The position numbers and the translations under genes were made by a program. The notes under the pieces were generated by a model. The model was given only the letters and a program-made list of their open reading frames with translations. It made no database searches and was not told where the DNA came from. 64,000 bases of DNA from Nocardia rhizosphaerihabitans (GTDB lineage Bacteria; Actinomycetota; Actinomycetes; Mycobacteriales; Mycobacteriaceae), in NCBI RefSeq assembly GCF_014646295.1, contig NZ_BMNE01000003.1, forward strand, positions 429,965 through 493,964, written 5' to 3'. Position 1 is the stretch's first letter; every line of letters starts with the position of its first letter. This document shows positions 8,004 through 17,171 of the stretch, one piece after another.

Positions 8004-10124
8004 TCACTTGTCGCCGGCGGTGCGCCACTCGACCACGGCGTCGAGAGCTTCCACCGTCGAGCCGTCCACCCGCAGGGGGTTGACCTCCAGCGACGCCAGA
8101 TCCTCGCCCAGCGCCAGCGCCAGGTCGCCGATCCGGGCGATCTCCCGGCTGAGCGCGTCCAAGTCGGCCGGCTTGGCTCCGCGCACGCCCTCGAGCAGCT
8201 TGCGACCTCGCAGGGACAGCAGCATCTCGGTGACCTTCGCGGGCGTCACCGGGAGGGTGGCCAGGGCGGAGTCCTGCAGGACTTCGACCAGCACGCCGCC
8301 GAATCCCACCGCCAGCACGGGACCCCACTGTTCGTCGCGGACGACGCCGACGAGCAGTTCGGTGCCGCCGGAGCGCATCGGCGAGATGAGGACGCCGTCG
8401 AGTACCGCGCCTTCCACGCTCTCGCCGGCCGTCATCAGCCGCGCGTAGGCATCCCGGACCTGGTCGGAGCCCGTGACGCCGAGTGCGACGCCGCCGATGT
8501 CACTCTTGTGCAGGATCTGCGCCGACACGATCTTCATCGCGACCGGTCCGCCCATGCCCGCGGCGGCGGCCACAGCGTCGTCCGCGCTCGTCGCCAGGGC
8601 CGACGGCACGACTGAGACGCCGCCGGCGGACAGCAGCGCGCGGGCCTGATGTTCCGACCACGCCCCGGTGCGCGGCTCGGTCGACTCGATGTCGGGCAGC
8701 GTGATCTCGCGGTCGGCGTTCACGCCGTCGACGACCGAGGACCACCACTCGAGGTGGGACACGGTGGAAACGGCCTGGGACAGGCCGGTGATCGCCGCGG
8801 GAATCCCGACCTCGTCGAGCATGTCACGCGAGTACTTGGTGATCTGCTGGGACACCTGGTTGACCAGGATCCCCGGCGCGGCGGACTGCCGCAGTCCCTC
8901 GGAGATCGCCTCCAGCGTCGCGCGCTGGTAGTTGGCCGCGGTGCTCTCGGCCATCGGAATCGTCGAGACGACCATCACCGATCCGACCGAGGGGTCGTTG
9001 CCGGCCGCCTTGATCGCCGCGGTCCAGATCGAGGTGTCGATGATCGCCGCGCCGGTGACATCGACCGGGTTGTGCGCGGTGCCGTACTCGGGCATCACCG
9101 CGTTGAGCTGCTCGAGCGTGTCGGGTGCGAATTCGGGGAACACCACGCCCGCGTCCTGCGCGACGTCGGCGAGGATGTCGCACGCGCCACCCGAGATCGA
9201 CACCGCGGTTGCGCCCGAGCGCGGCAGACGACCCAGGGTCGCGGCGATTCCAGCGGTCGCGAGCATGTCCTCGATGGATTTCACCCGGATGACGCCGAGT
9301 TCGCGCAGCACGGCATCGGTGACCTTGTCGTCGCCGACGAGCGCGCCGGTGTGGGCCTGGGCGGTCCGCGCGGCCAAGGGGCTGCTGCCTGCCTTGAGCA
9401 CGACCACGGGCTTGCCTGCCGCGGCGGCGCGTCGCGCTCCCCGGGCGAAGGTCTCCGGATCGCGGATGGTCTCGAGGAACATCGCGATCGCCTTGGTGGC
9501 GTCGTCGTCGACGAGGTAGTCCAGCATGTGGCCGGCCGTGATCATCGACTCGTTGCCGAGGGTGACCATGTACGACAGGCCGGCACCGGACATCTTGGCG
9601 TAGTCCATCATCGAGATGATGCTCGCCCCGCTCTGCGACAGCAGTGCCACCGAGCCGGTGTACGTGGGCAGCCGCGGGATCGCCGCGACGGCCGCACGAT
9701 CGACGAAGTTCGCGAAGCCGAGCATGTTCGGACCGAGCAGCGTCATGTCGAGCGAGTTGGCGACGTCCACGAGTTCCTGCTGGGCGGCGCGCCCGGCCTC
9801 GCCGGCCTCGCCGTAGCCACTCGACAGCACGACGGCATTGCGGATCCCGGCGGCGGCGGCGTCGTGGAGCGCGTCGATGGTGCCCGCCTGGGGCACCATC
9901 AGCAGGGCGATGTCGACCGGCTCGCCGATGTCCTGGCACGTCTTCACACTCGGGTGGCCGTGCACGTCGACGCCACGGCGGTTCACCACGAAGCTGCGGT
10001 CGAGCATGCCGAAGCGGACGAGGTTCTCGAACGCGTAGCGGGAGAAAGTGGACTTGTCCGCCGCTCCGACAAGGGCCACCGACCGCGGTCGGAACATGGT
10101 GCTCAGGCGTTCGGGAGTTATCAT
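8004..10124 (-). CDS. ADP-forming acyl-CoA synthetase (acetate-CoA ligase family)
   Basis: A 706-residue one-chain NDP-forming acyl-CoA synthetase. It has an N-terminal CoA-binding Rossmann domain (RSVALVGAADKS), a succinyl-CoA-ligase-like middle with the likely phospho-histidine in AQAHTGALVGDD near residue 270, and a C-terminal ATP-grasp domain (VAMKIVSAQILHKSDIGGV near 535). It would interconvert an acid plus ATP and acyl-CoA plus ADP. The frame is open to 10178, but ATG 10124 matches the usual N terminus (MITPERLSTMFRPRSVALVG). First gene of a minus cluster with the fusion gene; it faces the acyl-CoA ligase at 10348 across a 223-bp region holding two TGT-N11-ACA sites. Confidence 0.87.
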   Translation of the reverse strand: MITPERLSTMFRPRSVALVGAADKSTFSRYAFENLVRFGMLDRSFVVNRRGVDVHGHPSVKTCQDIGEPVDIALLMVPQAGTIDALHDAAAAGIRNAVVLSSGYGEAGEAGRAAQQELVDVANSLDMTLLGPNMLGFANFVDRAAVAAIPRLPTYTGSVALLSQSGASIISMMDYAKMSGAGLSYMVTLGNESMITAGHMLDYLVDDDATKAIAMFLETIRDPETFARGARRAAAAGKPVVVLKAGSSPLAARTAQAHTGALVGDDKVTDAVLRELGVIRVKSIEDMLATAGIAATLGRLPRSGATAVSISGGACDILADVAQDAGVVFPEFAPDTLEQLNAVMPEYGTAHNPVDVTGAAIIDTSIWTAAIKAAGNDPSVGSVMVVSTIPMAESTAANYQRATLEAISEGLRQSAAPGILVNQVSQQITKYSRDMLDEVGIPAAITGLSQAVSTVSHLEWWSSVVDGVNADREITLPDIESTEPRTGAWSEHQARALLSAGGVSVVPSALATSADDAVAAAAGMGGPVAMKIVSAQILHKSDIGGVALGVTGSDQVRDAYARLMTAGESVEGAVLDGVLISPMRSGGTELLVGVVRDEQWGPVLAVGFGGVLVEVLQDSALATLPVTPAKVTEMLLSLRGRKLLEGVRGAKPADLDALSREIARIGDLALALGEDLASLEVNPLRVDGSTVEALDAVVEWRTAGDK

Positions 10125-10205
10125 CGCTACTCGCTCTCGGGAGACACAGGGGCCGGCGGATCGTCGCCGCAGTAACAACGATCACAGCGAAGCGCGCCCG
10201 ATCGG

Positions 10206-10222
10206 TGTCTCAGTACGCGACA
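10206..10222. promoter_or_regulatory. TGT-N11-ACA motif, site 1 of pair
   Basis: TGTCTCAGTACGCGACA; its complement TGTCGCGTACTGAGACA matches the shared motif TGTnnCGnnnTGGGACA at 11 of 12 fixed positions. It lies in the divergent promoter region between the ADP-forming synthetase and the acyl-CoA ligase, exactly 52 bp from the next copy. Confidence 0.55.
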
Positions 10223-10257
10223 GTGCCTTCCGTGATCCGAAGCGCCCCCGGGACCGG

Positions 10258-10274
10258 TGTTGCGATCTCGGACA
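10258..10274. promoter_or_regulatory. TGT-N11-ACA motif, site 2 of pair
   Basis: TGTTGCGATCTCGGACA matches TGTnnCGnnnTGGGACA at 11 of 12 fixed positions. Start-to-start distance to site 1 is 52 bp, the same spacing as the pair at 18328/18380. It lies 74 bp before the acyl-CoA ligase start. Confidence 0.55.
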
Positions 10275-10347
10275 CACTCGCCCTCGTTCGACCCGTCAGG
10301 CTGGGGCCTGCCCCGATTTGGGCCAGGTACCTCAGAGGAGGGGAACG

Positions 10348-11895
10348 ATGACGCAGCAGCCGACGGACCCGCAGTCGCCGACCTACGACCCCACGACGTT
10401 TGATCCGCTCGCGGTCGTGAAGGGCTATGCGGCGAGTGCGCCGAACGCTCCGGCGCTGACCGGGGGCGAGCACACCCTCACCTACGCCGAGCTCTATCGC
10501 CGGATTCTGATGGTGGCCAACGGCCTGCAGGCCATCGGTGTCAAGGAGGGGGACCGCGTCGGGTACGTGGGCCGGAACTGGCCGGAGTTCTTCGAGGTCG
10601 CGCTGGCCTGCGCTCGCATCGGCGCCGTGATGGCGCCTTTCAACTGGCGTCTGACACCGTCCGATGTCGCGGAGCTGGCCACCGACGCCGGCGTGCGGAT
10701 CGTCGTCACCGACGCCGAGTTCGCACCCGCCGCTCCGCGGGCGGATCTGCACTTGACCATCGGTGAGAACTACGAGGCGTGGCGTGACCGGTGGCCGGCG
10801 GCCGAACCCGATCGCGTCTCCCGGCCCGAGGACCACTTCATCCAGTTCTACACCTCGGGAACCACCGGGCTCCCGAAGGGCGTGGTCGTCCGCAACCGCA
10901 ACTTTGGTTACCTCAACCAATGCGCGGCCGGATGGCGGATGGACGCCGACGCCACCGTGGCGGTGGTGATGCCGCTGTTCCACATGGGCGGGTCCGCGTG
11001 GGCGTTCGTCGGTCTCTTCTCCGGTGCGCACTGCGTCCTGTTCACCGAGTTTGCTCCGGTGCCGCTGCTCGAAGCGATCGAACGGGACCGGATCAGCACA
11101 ATTCTCGTCGCCCCCGCGATGCTGCAGATGATGCTGGACACCCCGGGCGCGACCGAACGCGACTACAGCTCGCTGGACCTGATCGCGTACGGCGCCGCCC
11201 CGATCACCGGACCCCTGCTGCGGCAGTCGCTGGCCACGTTCGACGCGCCGCTGTTGCAGATGTTCGGGCTCACCGAGACCACGGGCTGCATTGTGCAGCT
11301 CGAGCCCGACGACCACCACGACCACCTGCTCACTTCCGTCGGACGGCCGCTGCCGTGGGTGGAGGTCGAGATCCGCGACGCCGACCAGCGCCCGCTCGGC
11401 GCCGGCGAGTTCGGTGAGATCTGGATCCGCTCCGGTCAGTGCGCTGAAGAGTACTGGCGCCGTCCCGAGGCGACTGCGGAGCTGCGTCCGGGTGACGGTG
11501 CGTGGCTGCGCACCGGCGACGCGGGCCACCTGGACGCGGACGGGTACCTGTTCATCACCGACCGGATCAAGGACATGATCATCACCGGTGGTGAGAACGT
11601 GTACCCCGCCGAGGTCGAGCGCGTCCTCGTCGATCACCCCTTTGTTCAGGAAGTCGCCGTGATCGGCACGCCGCACGATGTCTGGGGTGAGGCGGTGACC
11701 GCCATCGTGGTCGTCCGCGACGGTCACACCCTTACCGAGGACGAACTGGTCGAGTGGGCACGCCCCCGCATCGCCGGATTCCGCCGCCCGCGCCGGGTCG
11801 AGTTCATGGATCTGCTGCCGCGTAATCCCTCCGGCAAGGTGCTCAAGCACGAGATCCGTCGGCCGTACTGGGAAGGCCGCGACCGCACCATCTGA
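10348..11895 (+). CDS. AMP-forming acyl-CoA synthetase
   Basis: A 515-residue ANL enzyme. The P-loop YTSGTTGLPKGVVV is near residue 175, FGLTETTG near 310, RTGDAGHLDADGYLFI near 390, and the catalytic lysine lies in NPSGKVLKHEIR at the C terminus. Start ATG 10348 is supported by GAGGAGGGG (10335-10343); the frame is open upstream to 10048 without support. It is the first gene of a plus-strand cassette (ligase, SDR, SDR, thiolase, SDR) that looks like a complete CoA activation and beta-oxidation unit. The chain length or ring substrate is not evident. Confidence 0.92.
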   Translation: MTQQPTDPQSPTYDPTTFDPLAVVKGYAASAPNAPALTGGEHTLTYAELYRRILMVANGLQAIGVKEGDRVGYVGRNWPEFFEVALACARIGAVMAPFNWRLTPSDVAELATDAGVRIVVTDAEFAPAAPRADLHLTIGENYEAWRDRWPAAEPDRVSRPEDHFIQFYTSGTTGLPKGVVVRNRNFGYLNQCAAGWRMDADATVAVVMPLFHMGGSAWAFVGLFSGAHCVLFTEFAPVPLLEAIERDRISTILVAPAMLQMMLDTPGATERDYSSLDLIAYGAAPITGPLLRQSLATFDAPLLQMFGLTETTGCIVQLEPDDHHDHLLTSVGRPLPWVEVEIRDADQRPLGAGEFGEIWIRSGQCAEEYWRRPEATAELRPGDGAWLRTGDAGHLDADGYLFITDRIKDMIITGGENVYPAEVERVLVDHPFVQEVAVIGTPHDVWGEAVTAIVVVRDGHTLTEDELVEWARPRIAGFRRPRRVEFMDLLPRNPSGKVLKHEIRRPYWEGRDRTI

Positions 11896-11931
11896 GGGTG
11901 CGGCGCCAACAAAGCCAACAAAGGAGAATAT

Positions 11932-12696
11932 GTGAACCCCCAAGGCACCTCCGCGATCATCACCGGTGGCGCATCTGGTCTCGGCTTGGCGACCGCCCGT
12001 CGGCTGCACGCCGACGGAGCCGAGGTCGTCCTGGTCGACTTGCCGACCTCCGAGGGCGCCGCCCGCGCCGCGGAGATCGGCGCGGGCGCCCACTTCGCTG
12101 CCGCCGACATCCGCGACGCGCAGCAGGTGGGTGCAGCGGTCGCGCTCGCGCAGACCCTTGCCCCGCTGCGGGTGCTGGTCAACTGTGCGGGCATCGGCGA
12201 TCCTGTACGCACGGTGTCGCGCAACGGTGATCCCGTCGATTTCGACCGTTTCACGCGGGTCATCGACATCAACCTCCTGGGCACCTTCAACGTGATCCGC
12301 CTGGCGGCCTCGGCGATGTACGCCAACGAGCCGGTGGAGGGGGAGCGCGGTGTGATCGTCTGCACCGCCTCGGTCGCGGCCTTCGACGGCCAGATCGGCC
12401 AGGCGTCCTACTCGGCGTCCAAGGGTGCCCTGCACTCGATGACGCTGCCGCTGGCGCGCGAATTCGCCGACGCGCTCATCCGGGTCAACACCATCGCACC
12501 GGGGATGTTCGCCACCCCCATCCTCAACGGTCTCTCGGACGAGGCACGCACCTCGCTCGCCGGCCAGGTGCCCCATCCCAAGAGACTGGGCGACCCGGAC
12601 GAGTACGCCGCGCTCGTGGAACACCTCGTCAGCAACCCGATGATCAACGGCGAGACCATTCGGCTCGACGGCGCGATTCGGATGGCACCCCGATGA
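11932..12696 (+). CDS. SDR, 3-hydroxyacyl-CoA dehydrogenase type II-like
   Basis: A 254-residue SDR close in pattern to HSD17B10/type II 3-hydroxyacyl-CoA dehydrogenases. It has TGGASGLG, an Asp after beta-2 (VVLVDLPTSEG, NAD preference), NCAG, and YSASKGAL. The insert VSRNGDPVDFDRFTRVID is typical of that group. Probable role: NAD-dependent oxidation of a 3-hydroxyacyl-CoA. GTG start at 11932 with AAAGGAG upstream. It overlaps the next SDR by 4 nt (ATGA). Confidence 0.88.
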   Translation: MNPQGTSAIITGGASGLGLATARRLHADGAEVVLVDLPTSEGAARAAEIGAGAHFAAADIRDAQQVGAAVALAQTLAPLRVLVNCAGIGDPVRTVSRNGDPVDFDRFTRVIDINLLGTFNVIRLAASAMYANEPVEGERGVIVCTASVAAFDGQIGQASYSASKGALHSMTLPLAREFADALIRVNTIAPGMFATPILNGLSDEARTSLAGQVPHPKRLGDPDEYAALVEHLVSNPMINGETIRLDGAIRMAPR

Positions 12697-13433
12697 GCGG
12701 GCGTCCGGCCGCCCTGGTCACCGGCGCATCGCGCGGGATCGGTGAGGAGGTCGCGCGCAGGCTGGCCGACGAGGGTTTCGACCTGACCATCTCAGCCCGT
12801 GGGACCGAGAGCTTGGAGACCTTGGCCACCGAGTTGCGCGAGAAGTGCGGCGTCGCGGTGACGGTGGTGCGCGCCGACATGTCCAAGTCCGAGGACGTGA
12901 CCGCGCTGGCCGCGGCGCACCGCGAGGCGTACGGCCGTGCCGACGTCCTCGTGCTCAACGCGGCGATGGGCGCGATGGGTGCATTCGCGGACTTCCCGGT
13001 CCGCAAGCTGGACCTGCTGTTCACCATCAACCTGCGTTCGGCCTATGTACTCAGCCAGGAATTGCTGCCCTTGCTGCGGGAGGCCGGCCGGACCACGAAG
13101 GCCGGCGGCAAGATCATCGCCGTCGCCTCCACCACCGGTGTTGTCGGTGAACCGTTGAACTCGGCCTACGGCGCCACCAAGGCCGGCCTGATCACCTGGT
13201 GCGAGACGGTCACGACGGAGGAGTCGGTCGGCGGGGTCATCGCCACCGCTGTGTGCCCTGGCTATGTGCGCACGGCGATGACCGAACACATGCCGAGCGA
13301 GGTCGACTGGGACGACATGCTTCCTGTCGAGGACGTCGCGGAGGCCATTGTGTCGGTGACCCGGCTGAGCAGCCGGACGGTGATCCCGCAACTGGTGCTC
13401 ACCCGTCCCGGACCGCATCTCTGGCGCGCCTGA
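12693..13433 (+). CDS. SDR oxidoreductase
   Basis: A 246-residue classical SDR with TGASRGIG, NAAMG, an SxxxG segment (STTGVVGE) and catalytic YGATK near residue 155. Arg after beta-2 (ISARGTES) suggests NADP(H). Translationally coupled to the preceding HSD10-like SDR, so it likely works on the same substrate family, either as a second hydroxyacyl-CoA step or on a ring/side-chain hydroxyl. Confidence 0.87.
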   Translation: MSGRPAALVTGASRGIGEEVARRLADEGFDLTISARGTESLETLATELREKCGVAVTVVRADMSKSEDVTALAAAHREAYGRADVLVLNAAMGAMGAFADFPVRKLDLLFTINLRSAYVLSQELLPLLREAGRTTKAGGKIIAVASTTGVVGEPLNSAYGATKAGLITWCETVTTEESVGGVIATAVCPGYVRTAMTEHMPSEVDWDDMLPVEDVAEAIVSVTRLSSRTVIPQLVLTRPGPHLWRA

Positions 13434-13459
13434 CACCGGCGTCGCGTCGATGAGTAGAA

Positions 13460-13476
13460 CGTCGCGAATCAGGACA
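13460..13476. promoter_or_regulatory. Weak TGT-N11-ACA motif before thiolase
   Basis: CGTCGCGAATCAGGACA matches the motif TGTnnCGnnnTGGGACA at 9 of 12 fixed positions. It lies in the 111-bp gap before the thiolase. A partial half-site TGACCC starts 51 bp downstream (13511), similar to the 18380 site. Weaker than the other copies. Confidence 0.3.
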
Positions 13477-13544
13477 CTGCGACGGCACTGGATCGCTCTA
13501 GCGTCAGGAATGACCCTGTCACCTGTGTGAGAAGAGTGGACACC

Positions 13545-14726
13545 GTGCCCAATGCCGTAATCGTCGATGCCGTCCGTACCGCCTCCGGGAAGGGTAAACC
13601 CGGAGGCGGGCTGTCCGGCGTTCTGCCGGTCGACCTGCTCGCCCAGACGCTGCAGGCCCTGCTTGCCCGCAACGACTTCGATCTCGCGCTGATCGATGAC
13701 GTCATCGCCGGGTGCGTCTCGCAGACCGGTGAGCAGGCCCTCAACATCGCCCGCACCGCGGCGCTCGTCGCGGGCCTGCCCGAGTCCGTCCCCGCCACCA
13801 GCGTCGACCGCCAGTGCGGCTCGAGCCAGCAGGCCGCCCACTTCGCGGCGCAGGGCGTGATCGCCGGCGCCTACGACGTCGTGATCGCCTGTGGTGTGGA
13901 GTCGATGAGCCGGGTCCCCATGGGCGCCAGCTCGCAGGGCGAGAAGCCGATGGCGCCGCTCTCGCGTCGTTACCCCGAAGGCCTTGTCGGCCAAGGCATC
14001 TCGGCCGAACTCATCGCGGCCCGGTGGGGGTTCTCCCGCGCGCAGCTCGACGAGTACTCGGCCCGCTCGCACCAGCTCGCCGCCGAGGCTGCGGCCTCGG
14101 GCCGCTTCGACCGCGAGACCATCGCCATCACCCGGCCCGACGGCACCCAGCACACGGTGAACGAGACCGTGCGTGCGGCCACCACCGCCGAGGGCCTGGG
14201 CGGTCTGCGCGCCTCGTTCGAGAACCCGGAGTTCAGCGCCCGGTTCCCCGAGATCGACTGGTCGATCACCGCCGGAAACTCCTCGCCGCTCACCGACGCC
14301 GCCTCCGCGGTGCTGATCATGAGCGAGGAGAAGGCCGCCGAGCTCGGCCTCACCCCGCGCGCTCGCTTCCATTCCTTCGCCGTGACCGGCAGCGACCCGC
14401 TGCTCATGCTCACCGGCGTCATCCCCGCGACCCAGAAGGTGCTGGCGCGGTCCGGTCTGTCGATCGACGACATCGACACCTTCGAGGTCAACGAGGCGTT
14501 CGCGCCGGTGCCGCTGGCGTGGGCTGCCGACGTCAAGGCCGACCTGGCCAAGGTCAACCCCGCCGGCGGCGCGATCGCTCTCGGGCACGCGCTCGGCGCT
14601 TCGGGCACCCGTCTGCTCACCACGATGCTCACCAACCTCGAGGCACGCGGTGGCCGCTACGGCCTGCAGACGATGTGTGAGGGTGGCGGCATGGCCAATG
14701 CGACCATCATCGAGCGCCTCGGATGA
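13545..14726 (+). CDS. Acetyl-CoA acyltransferase (thiolase)
   Basis: A 393-residue degradative-type thiolase. The nucleophile is in DRQCGSSQQAA near residue 90, the NEAFAPVPLAW loop near 315, GHALGASGTR with the catalytic His near 345, and the acid/base Cys in MCEGGGMANA near the C terminus. All four catalytic segments are intact, so thiolytic cleavage of 3-oxoacyl-CoA is expected. The frame opens with GTG at 13527; GTG 13545 has GAGAAG upstream and matches the usual N terminus (VPNAVIVDAVRT). Overlaps the next SDR by 4 nt. Confidence 0.92.
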   Translation: MPNAVIVDAVRTASGKGKPGGGLSGVLPVDLLAQTLQALLARNDFDLALIDDVIAGCVSQTGEQALNIARTAALVAGLPESVPATSVDRQCGSSQQAAHFAAQGVIAGAYDVVIACGVESMSRVPMGASSQGEKPMAPLSRRYPEGLVGQGISAELIAARWGFSRAQLDEYSARSHQLAAEAAASGRFDRETIAITRPDGTQHTVNETVRAATTAEGLGGLRASFENPEFSARFPEIDWSITAGNSSPLTDAASAVLIMSEEKAAELGLTPRARFHSFAVTGSDPLLMLTGVIPATQKVLARSGLSIDDIDTFEVNEAFAPVPLAWAADVKADLAKVNPAGGAIALGHALGASGTRLLTTMLTNLEARGGRYGLQTMCEGGGMANATIIERLG

Positions 14727-15460
14727 GCATCACCTTCGATTTCAGCGGGCGTACCGCCCTGGTGACCGGTGCAGCCCAGGGCATCGGTCACGCCATCGCC
14801 ACGATGTTCCACGACGCCGGTGCGCAGGTGGCCGTCGTCGACCGTGACCCCGTGGCCCTGAAGGCCGCCTGGGACGGTAAGGAACGGGTGTTCGCGCACG
14901 CGGTCGATGTCACCGACAGCTCGGCGGTCTCCGCCGCGGTCGATGCCGTTGTCGCCGAGACCGGTTCGCTCGACATCGTGGTCAACAATGCCGGCATCAC
15001 CCGAGACACGGTGGTGTGGAAGATGTCGGACGACCAGTGGCAGGCGGTGATCGACGTTCACCTCAAGGGGACCTTCGCGATGACCCGTGCCGTGGTGCCG
15101 CACATGCGTGCGGCCGGCTTCGGTCGCATCGTCAACGTCACCTCCTACACCGGTCTGCACGGCACGATCGGGCAGTCGAACTACGCGGCGGCCAAGGGCG
15201 GCATCATCGCTTTCACGAAGACCGTTGCCAAGGAGACCGCCCGCTTCGGCATCACCGTCAACGCGATCTCCCCCAACGCGGCGACGCCGATGGTCCTGGC
15301 GGTCGGCCAGGAGCGGCTCGCCGAGATGACCGCGACCGTGCCCGTCGGGCGCTTCGCGGATCCCTCGGAGATGGCGACGGCGGTCGGCTACCTGGCCGCG
15401 GACGAGAGTGCCTATGTCACCGGTGTGGTTCTGCCGGTCGACGGTGGCCTCGCGATGTAA
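14723..15460 (+). CDS. SDR, FabG-like 3-oxoacyl reductase
   Basis: A 245-residue SDR with TGAAQGIG, Asp after beta-2 (VAVVDRDP), NNAGITRD near 90, the catalytic Ser in TSYTG, YAAAK near 153, and a C-terminal VLPVDGGLAM. The NNAGITRD and VDGG signatures are those of FabG/3-hydroxyacyl-CoA dehydrogenases. ATG overlaps the thiolase stop (ATGA). Last gene of the plus cassette, followed 16 bp later by a strong hairpin terminator. Confidence 0.9.
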   Translation: MSITFDFSGRTALVTGAAQGIGHAIATMFHDAGAQVAVVDRDPVALKAAWDGKERVFAHAVDVTDSSAVSAAVDAVVAETGSLDIVVNNAGITRDTVVWKMSDDQWQAVIDVHLKGTFAMTRAVVPHMRAAGFGRIVNVTSYTGLHGTIGQSNYAAAKGGIIAFTKTVAKETARFGITVNAISPNAATPMVLAVGQERLAEMTATVPVGRFADPSEMATAVGYLAADESAYVTGVVLPVDGGLAM

Positions 15461-15476
15461 GGGGTACCGATACAGA

Positions 15477-15509
15477 AAGGCCTGATCCGCCTCGAGCGGA
15501 TCAGGCCTT
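15477..15509. terminator. Bidirectional intrinsic terminator
   Basis: Perfect 14-bp arms AAGGCCTGATCCGC and GCGGATCAGGCCTT around a 5-nt loop, between convergent genes (SDR and DUF35 gene). The flanking A and T bases make it usable in both directions. Confidence 0.85.
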
Positions 15510-15523
15510 CCTAGTTTGTCGAA

Positions 15524-15994
15524 CTACTCGATCGGCTCGAAGTGCGCGATGTCGAGGATCGAACCGGTGCGCTCCGGTGCCCAGACAGCACGGACCCGCG
15601 TGCCGAACGGCAGTGCCGCCCGCACGTCGGCGCCAGGGGTGAAGTCGACGCCGGTGATCCAGTGCATCAGCAGGGTGCTGGCACCGTCGAGGCGAACGCC
15701 GCCGATGGCGTACGGCGGCTTGGGGCCACCGGTGAAGCCGTGCCAGGCCACCGTGAAGACCTCGAGGGTGCCCTCGCCGGAGAGCTCGCGCCAGCCGTCG
15801 GTCTTCTCGAAGCAGGACTCGCAGTAGTCCTGCGGCGGCACGAACACGCGCTCGCAGCTGCCGCACTCGTTGGCCAGGATCTTGCCCTGGCGCAGGCCGT
15901 CCATGAACCGGCTCCAGGTCTGGCCGAGGTGGATGTCGTAGTGCAGATCCCAGTGGACGGCCTGGGTGATGGGGGTGATCGGAGTCGTCGTCAT
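15524..15994 (-). CDS. DUF35 / OB-fold acyl-CoA-associated protein with zinc ribbon
   Basis: A 156-residue DUF35 protein. The N-terminal rubredoxin-like zinc ribbon is CGSC...CESC near residues 43-60; the rest is an OB fold (GTLEVFTVAWHGF, TLLMHWITGVD). Such proteins partner thiolase-like enzymes; in the steroid igr locus a DUF35 domain (of ChsH2) binds the aldolase Ltp2. ATG 15994 is chosen because the frame further upstream lies inside the thiolase-like gene. It starts 1 nt after that gene's stop, which fits a two-subunit complex. Confidence 0.87.
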   Translation of the reverse strand: MTTTPITPITQAVHWDLHYDIHLGQTWSRFMDGLRQGKILANECGSCERVFVPPQDYCESCFEKTDGWRELSGEGTLEVFTVAWHGFTGGPKPPYAIGGVRLDGASTLLMHWITGVDFTPGADVRAALPFGTRVRAVWAPERTGSILDIAHFEPIE

Positions 15995-15995
15995 G

Positions 15996-17171
15996 TCACT
16001 TACTCCCGTAGGTCTCGAAGATAGCCAGGTTGTCGAACTGGAAGAAGGTGCCGCCGGTGCCGTGTCCGAGCGAGCGGCGGGCCCCGGGCACCTGGACCTC
16101 CTCGGGGGCGTCACCCATCACCTGAAGGGCCGCGTAGGCGTAGGGCGCCAGCTCACCGGCCACACCGGCGTTGGTGCACTTGGGTCCGCCCGACATGTTG
16201 GTCGGCAGGACGCCGCCTGCATCGGTCGCGCCGCTGCGGATCAGGTCCACGCCGCCGCCGAACGGCGCGAAGCCGAGGGCTTCGAGCTGCATCGGCTGCA
16301 TGTGCGCGTACGGTGCGAAGATCTCCACCGCGTCGAAATCGTCGAGCGGCTCGCGGATATCGGCCTGGGCGTACACCCGGCGGGCGAGGTTGGCGAGGTT
16401 GGTGATCTGCGAGAAGTCGCCCTTGCCGCCACCCAGGTACGGATCGGCGGACATGCCCATCGCCCGGATCAGCGCCGGGGTGGTGGTGACGTCGTCATCG
16501 TCGGGCGTGCTGACCAGCATCGCGACCGCCGACACCGACACCGGGCACACCATCGGCATGGTGAGCGGCGACGACAGACGCCGGCCGTTGATCACGTCCT
16601 CGGGGGTCACCTGGTAGCGCAGGTGCGCGAACGGGTTGCGCGCGGCCTTCGTGTGGTCGGAGACCACGACGGTGGCGAGGTCCTCCACAGTGAGCCCATA
16701 GCGCTGCTGGTAGGCCGAGGCGGCGAAGGCGCCCATGTGGTAGGCGCCCATGCCCAGCGGCTGCTCGATGATCATCGGTGAGTTGGTGTTGATCGCCGAC
16801 TGCAGATCCGAGGAGCCGTAGAAGGTCGGGCCGCCCAGGCACAGCACGCGCCGGTGCGTTCCAGCGCGGACCATACGGGCCGCGACCTGCATCAGGTTGC
16901 CGCCGGTGGTGCCGCCGGTGTTGATCACGATCACCGGGACGTGCGGGCCCAGGCCCAGCAGCCGGGTGAGGTGCTTGGCACCGAGGACGGTGCCCTCGAA
17001 GCCGTCGATGTTGCCGGTGACGACCGCGTCGACCGACGACAACGCGACACCGCTGTGCTCCATGCAGGCGTGCACAGCCTGCTGGCACAGTTCCTTGGTG
17101 GAGTAGGTCTGCTTGCTGGGAGAGGTGGCCGGCGTCAGACCGACGCCGACGATCGCTGCGCGTTGGGACAT
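15996..17171 (-). CDS. Thiolase-like protein (Ltp/SCP-x type, Cys-less)
   Basis: A 391-residue thiolase-fold protein. The N terminus RAAIVGVGLTP and the C-terminal GHGTGGTFFQFDNLAIF match the SCP-x/Ltp branch. The nucleophile segment reads INTGGTTGGNLMQVA, with no Cys, and the C-terminal half carries Tyr-rich segments (APYAHMQPMQ, APYAYAALQVM). In Ltp2-type enzymes, paired with DUF35 proteins, this fold catalyses retro-aldol release of a short acyl-CoA from a tertiary 3-hydroxyacyl-CoA; that activity is inferred here from the lost Cys and the adjacent DUF35 gene. ATG 17171 overlaps the stop of the upstream gene by 1 nt. Confidence 0.85.
   Translation of the reverse strand: MSQRAAIVGVGLTPATSPSKQTYSTKELCQQAVHACMEHSGVALSSVDAVVTGNIDGFEGTVLGAKHLTRLLGLGPHVPVIVINTGGTTGGNLMQVAARMVRAGTHRRVLCLGGPTFYGSSDLQSAINTNSPMIIEQPLGMGAYHMGAFAASAYQQRYGLTVEDLATVVVSDHTKAARNPFAHLRYQVTPEDVINGRRLSSPLTMPMVCPVSVSAVAMLVSTPDDDDVTTTPALIRAMGMSADPYLGGGKGDFSQITNLANLARRVYAQADIREPLDDFDAVEIFAPYAHMQPMQLEALGFAPFGGGVDLIRSGATDAGGVLPTNMSGGPKCTNAGVAGELAPYAYAALQVMGDAPEEVQVPGARRSLGHGTGGTFFQFDNLAIFETYGSK

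Noticed and set aside
8649..10175. 508-codon plus-strand open frame
   Set aside because: Antisense to the ADP-forming acyl-CoA synthetase, which has complete family motifs.
10210..12624. 804-codon minus-strand open frame
   Set aside because: Antisense to the acyl-CoA ligase and SDR; rich in Gly/Arg/His/Asp, no family motifs, no ribosome binding site. A GC-bias shadow.
12792..14588. 598-codon minus-strand open frame
   Set aside because: Covers the SDR and thiolase on the opposite strand; no recognisable domain.
17155..17171. A further match to the TGTCCCA...CG motif on the minus strand
   Set aside because: It coincides with the start codons of a thiolase-like gene inside an operon, so it is most likely chance.
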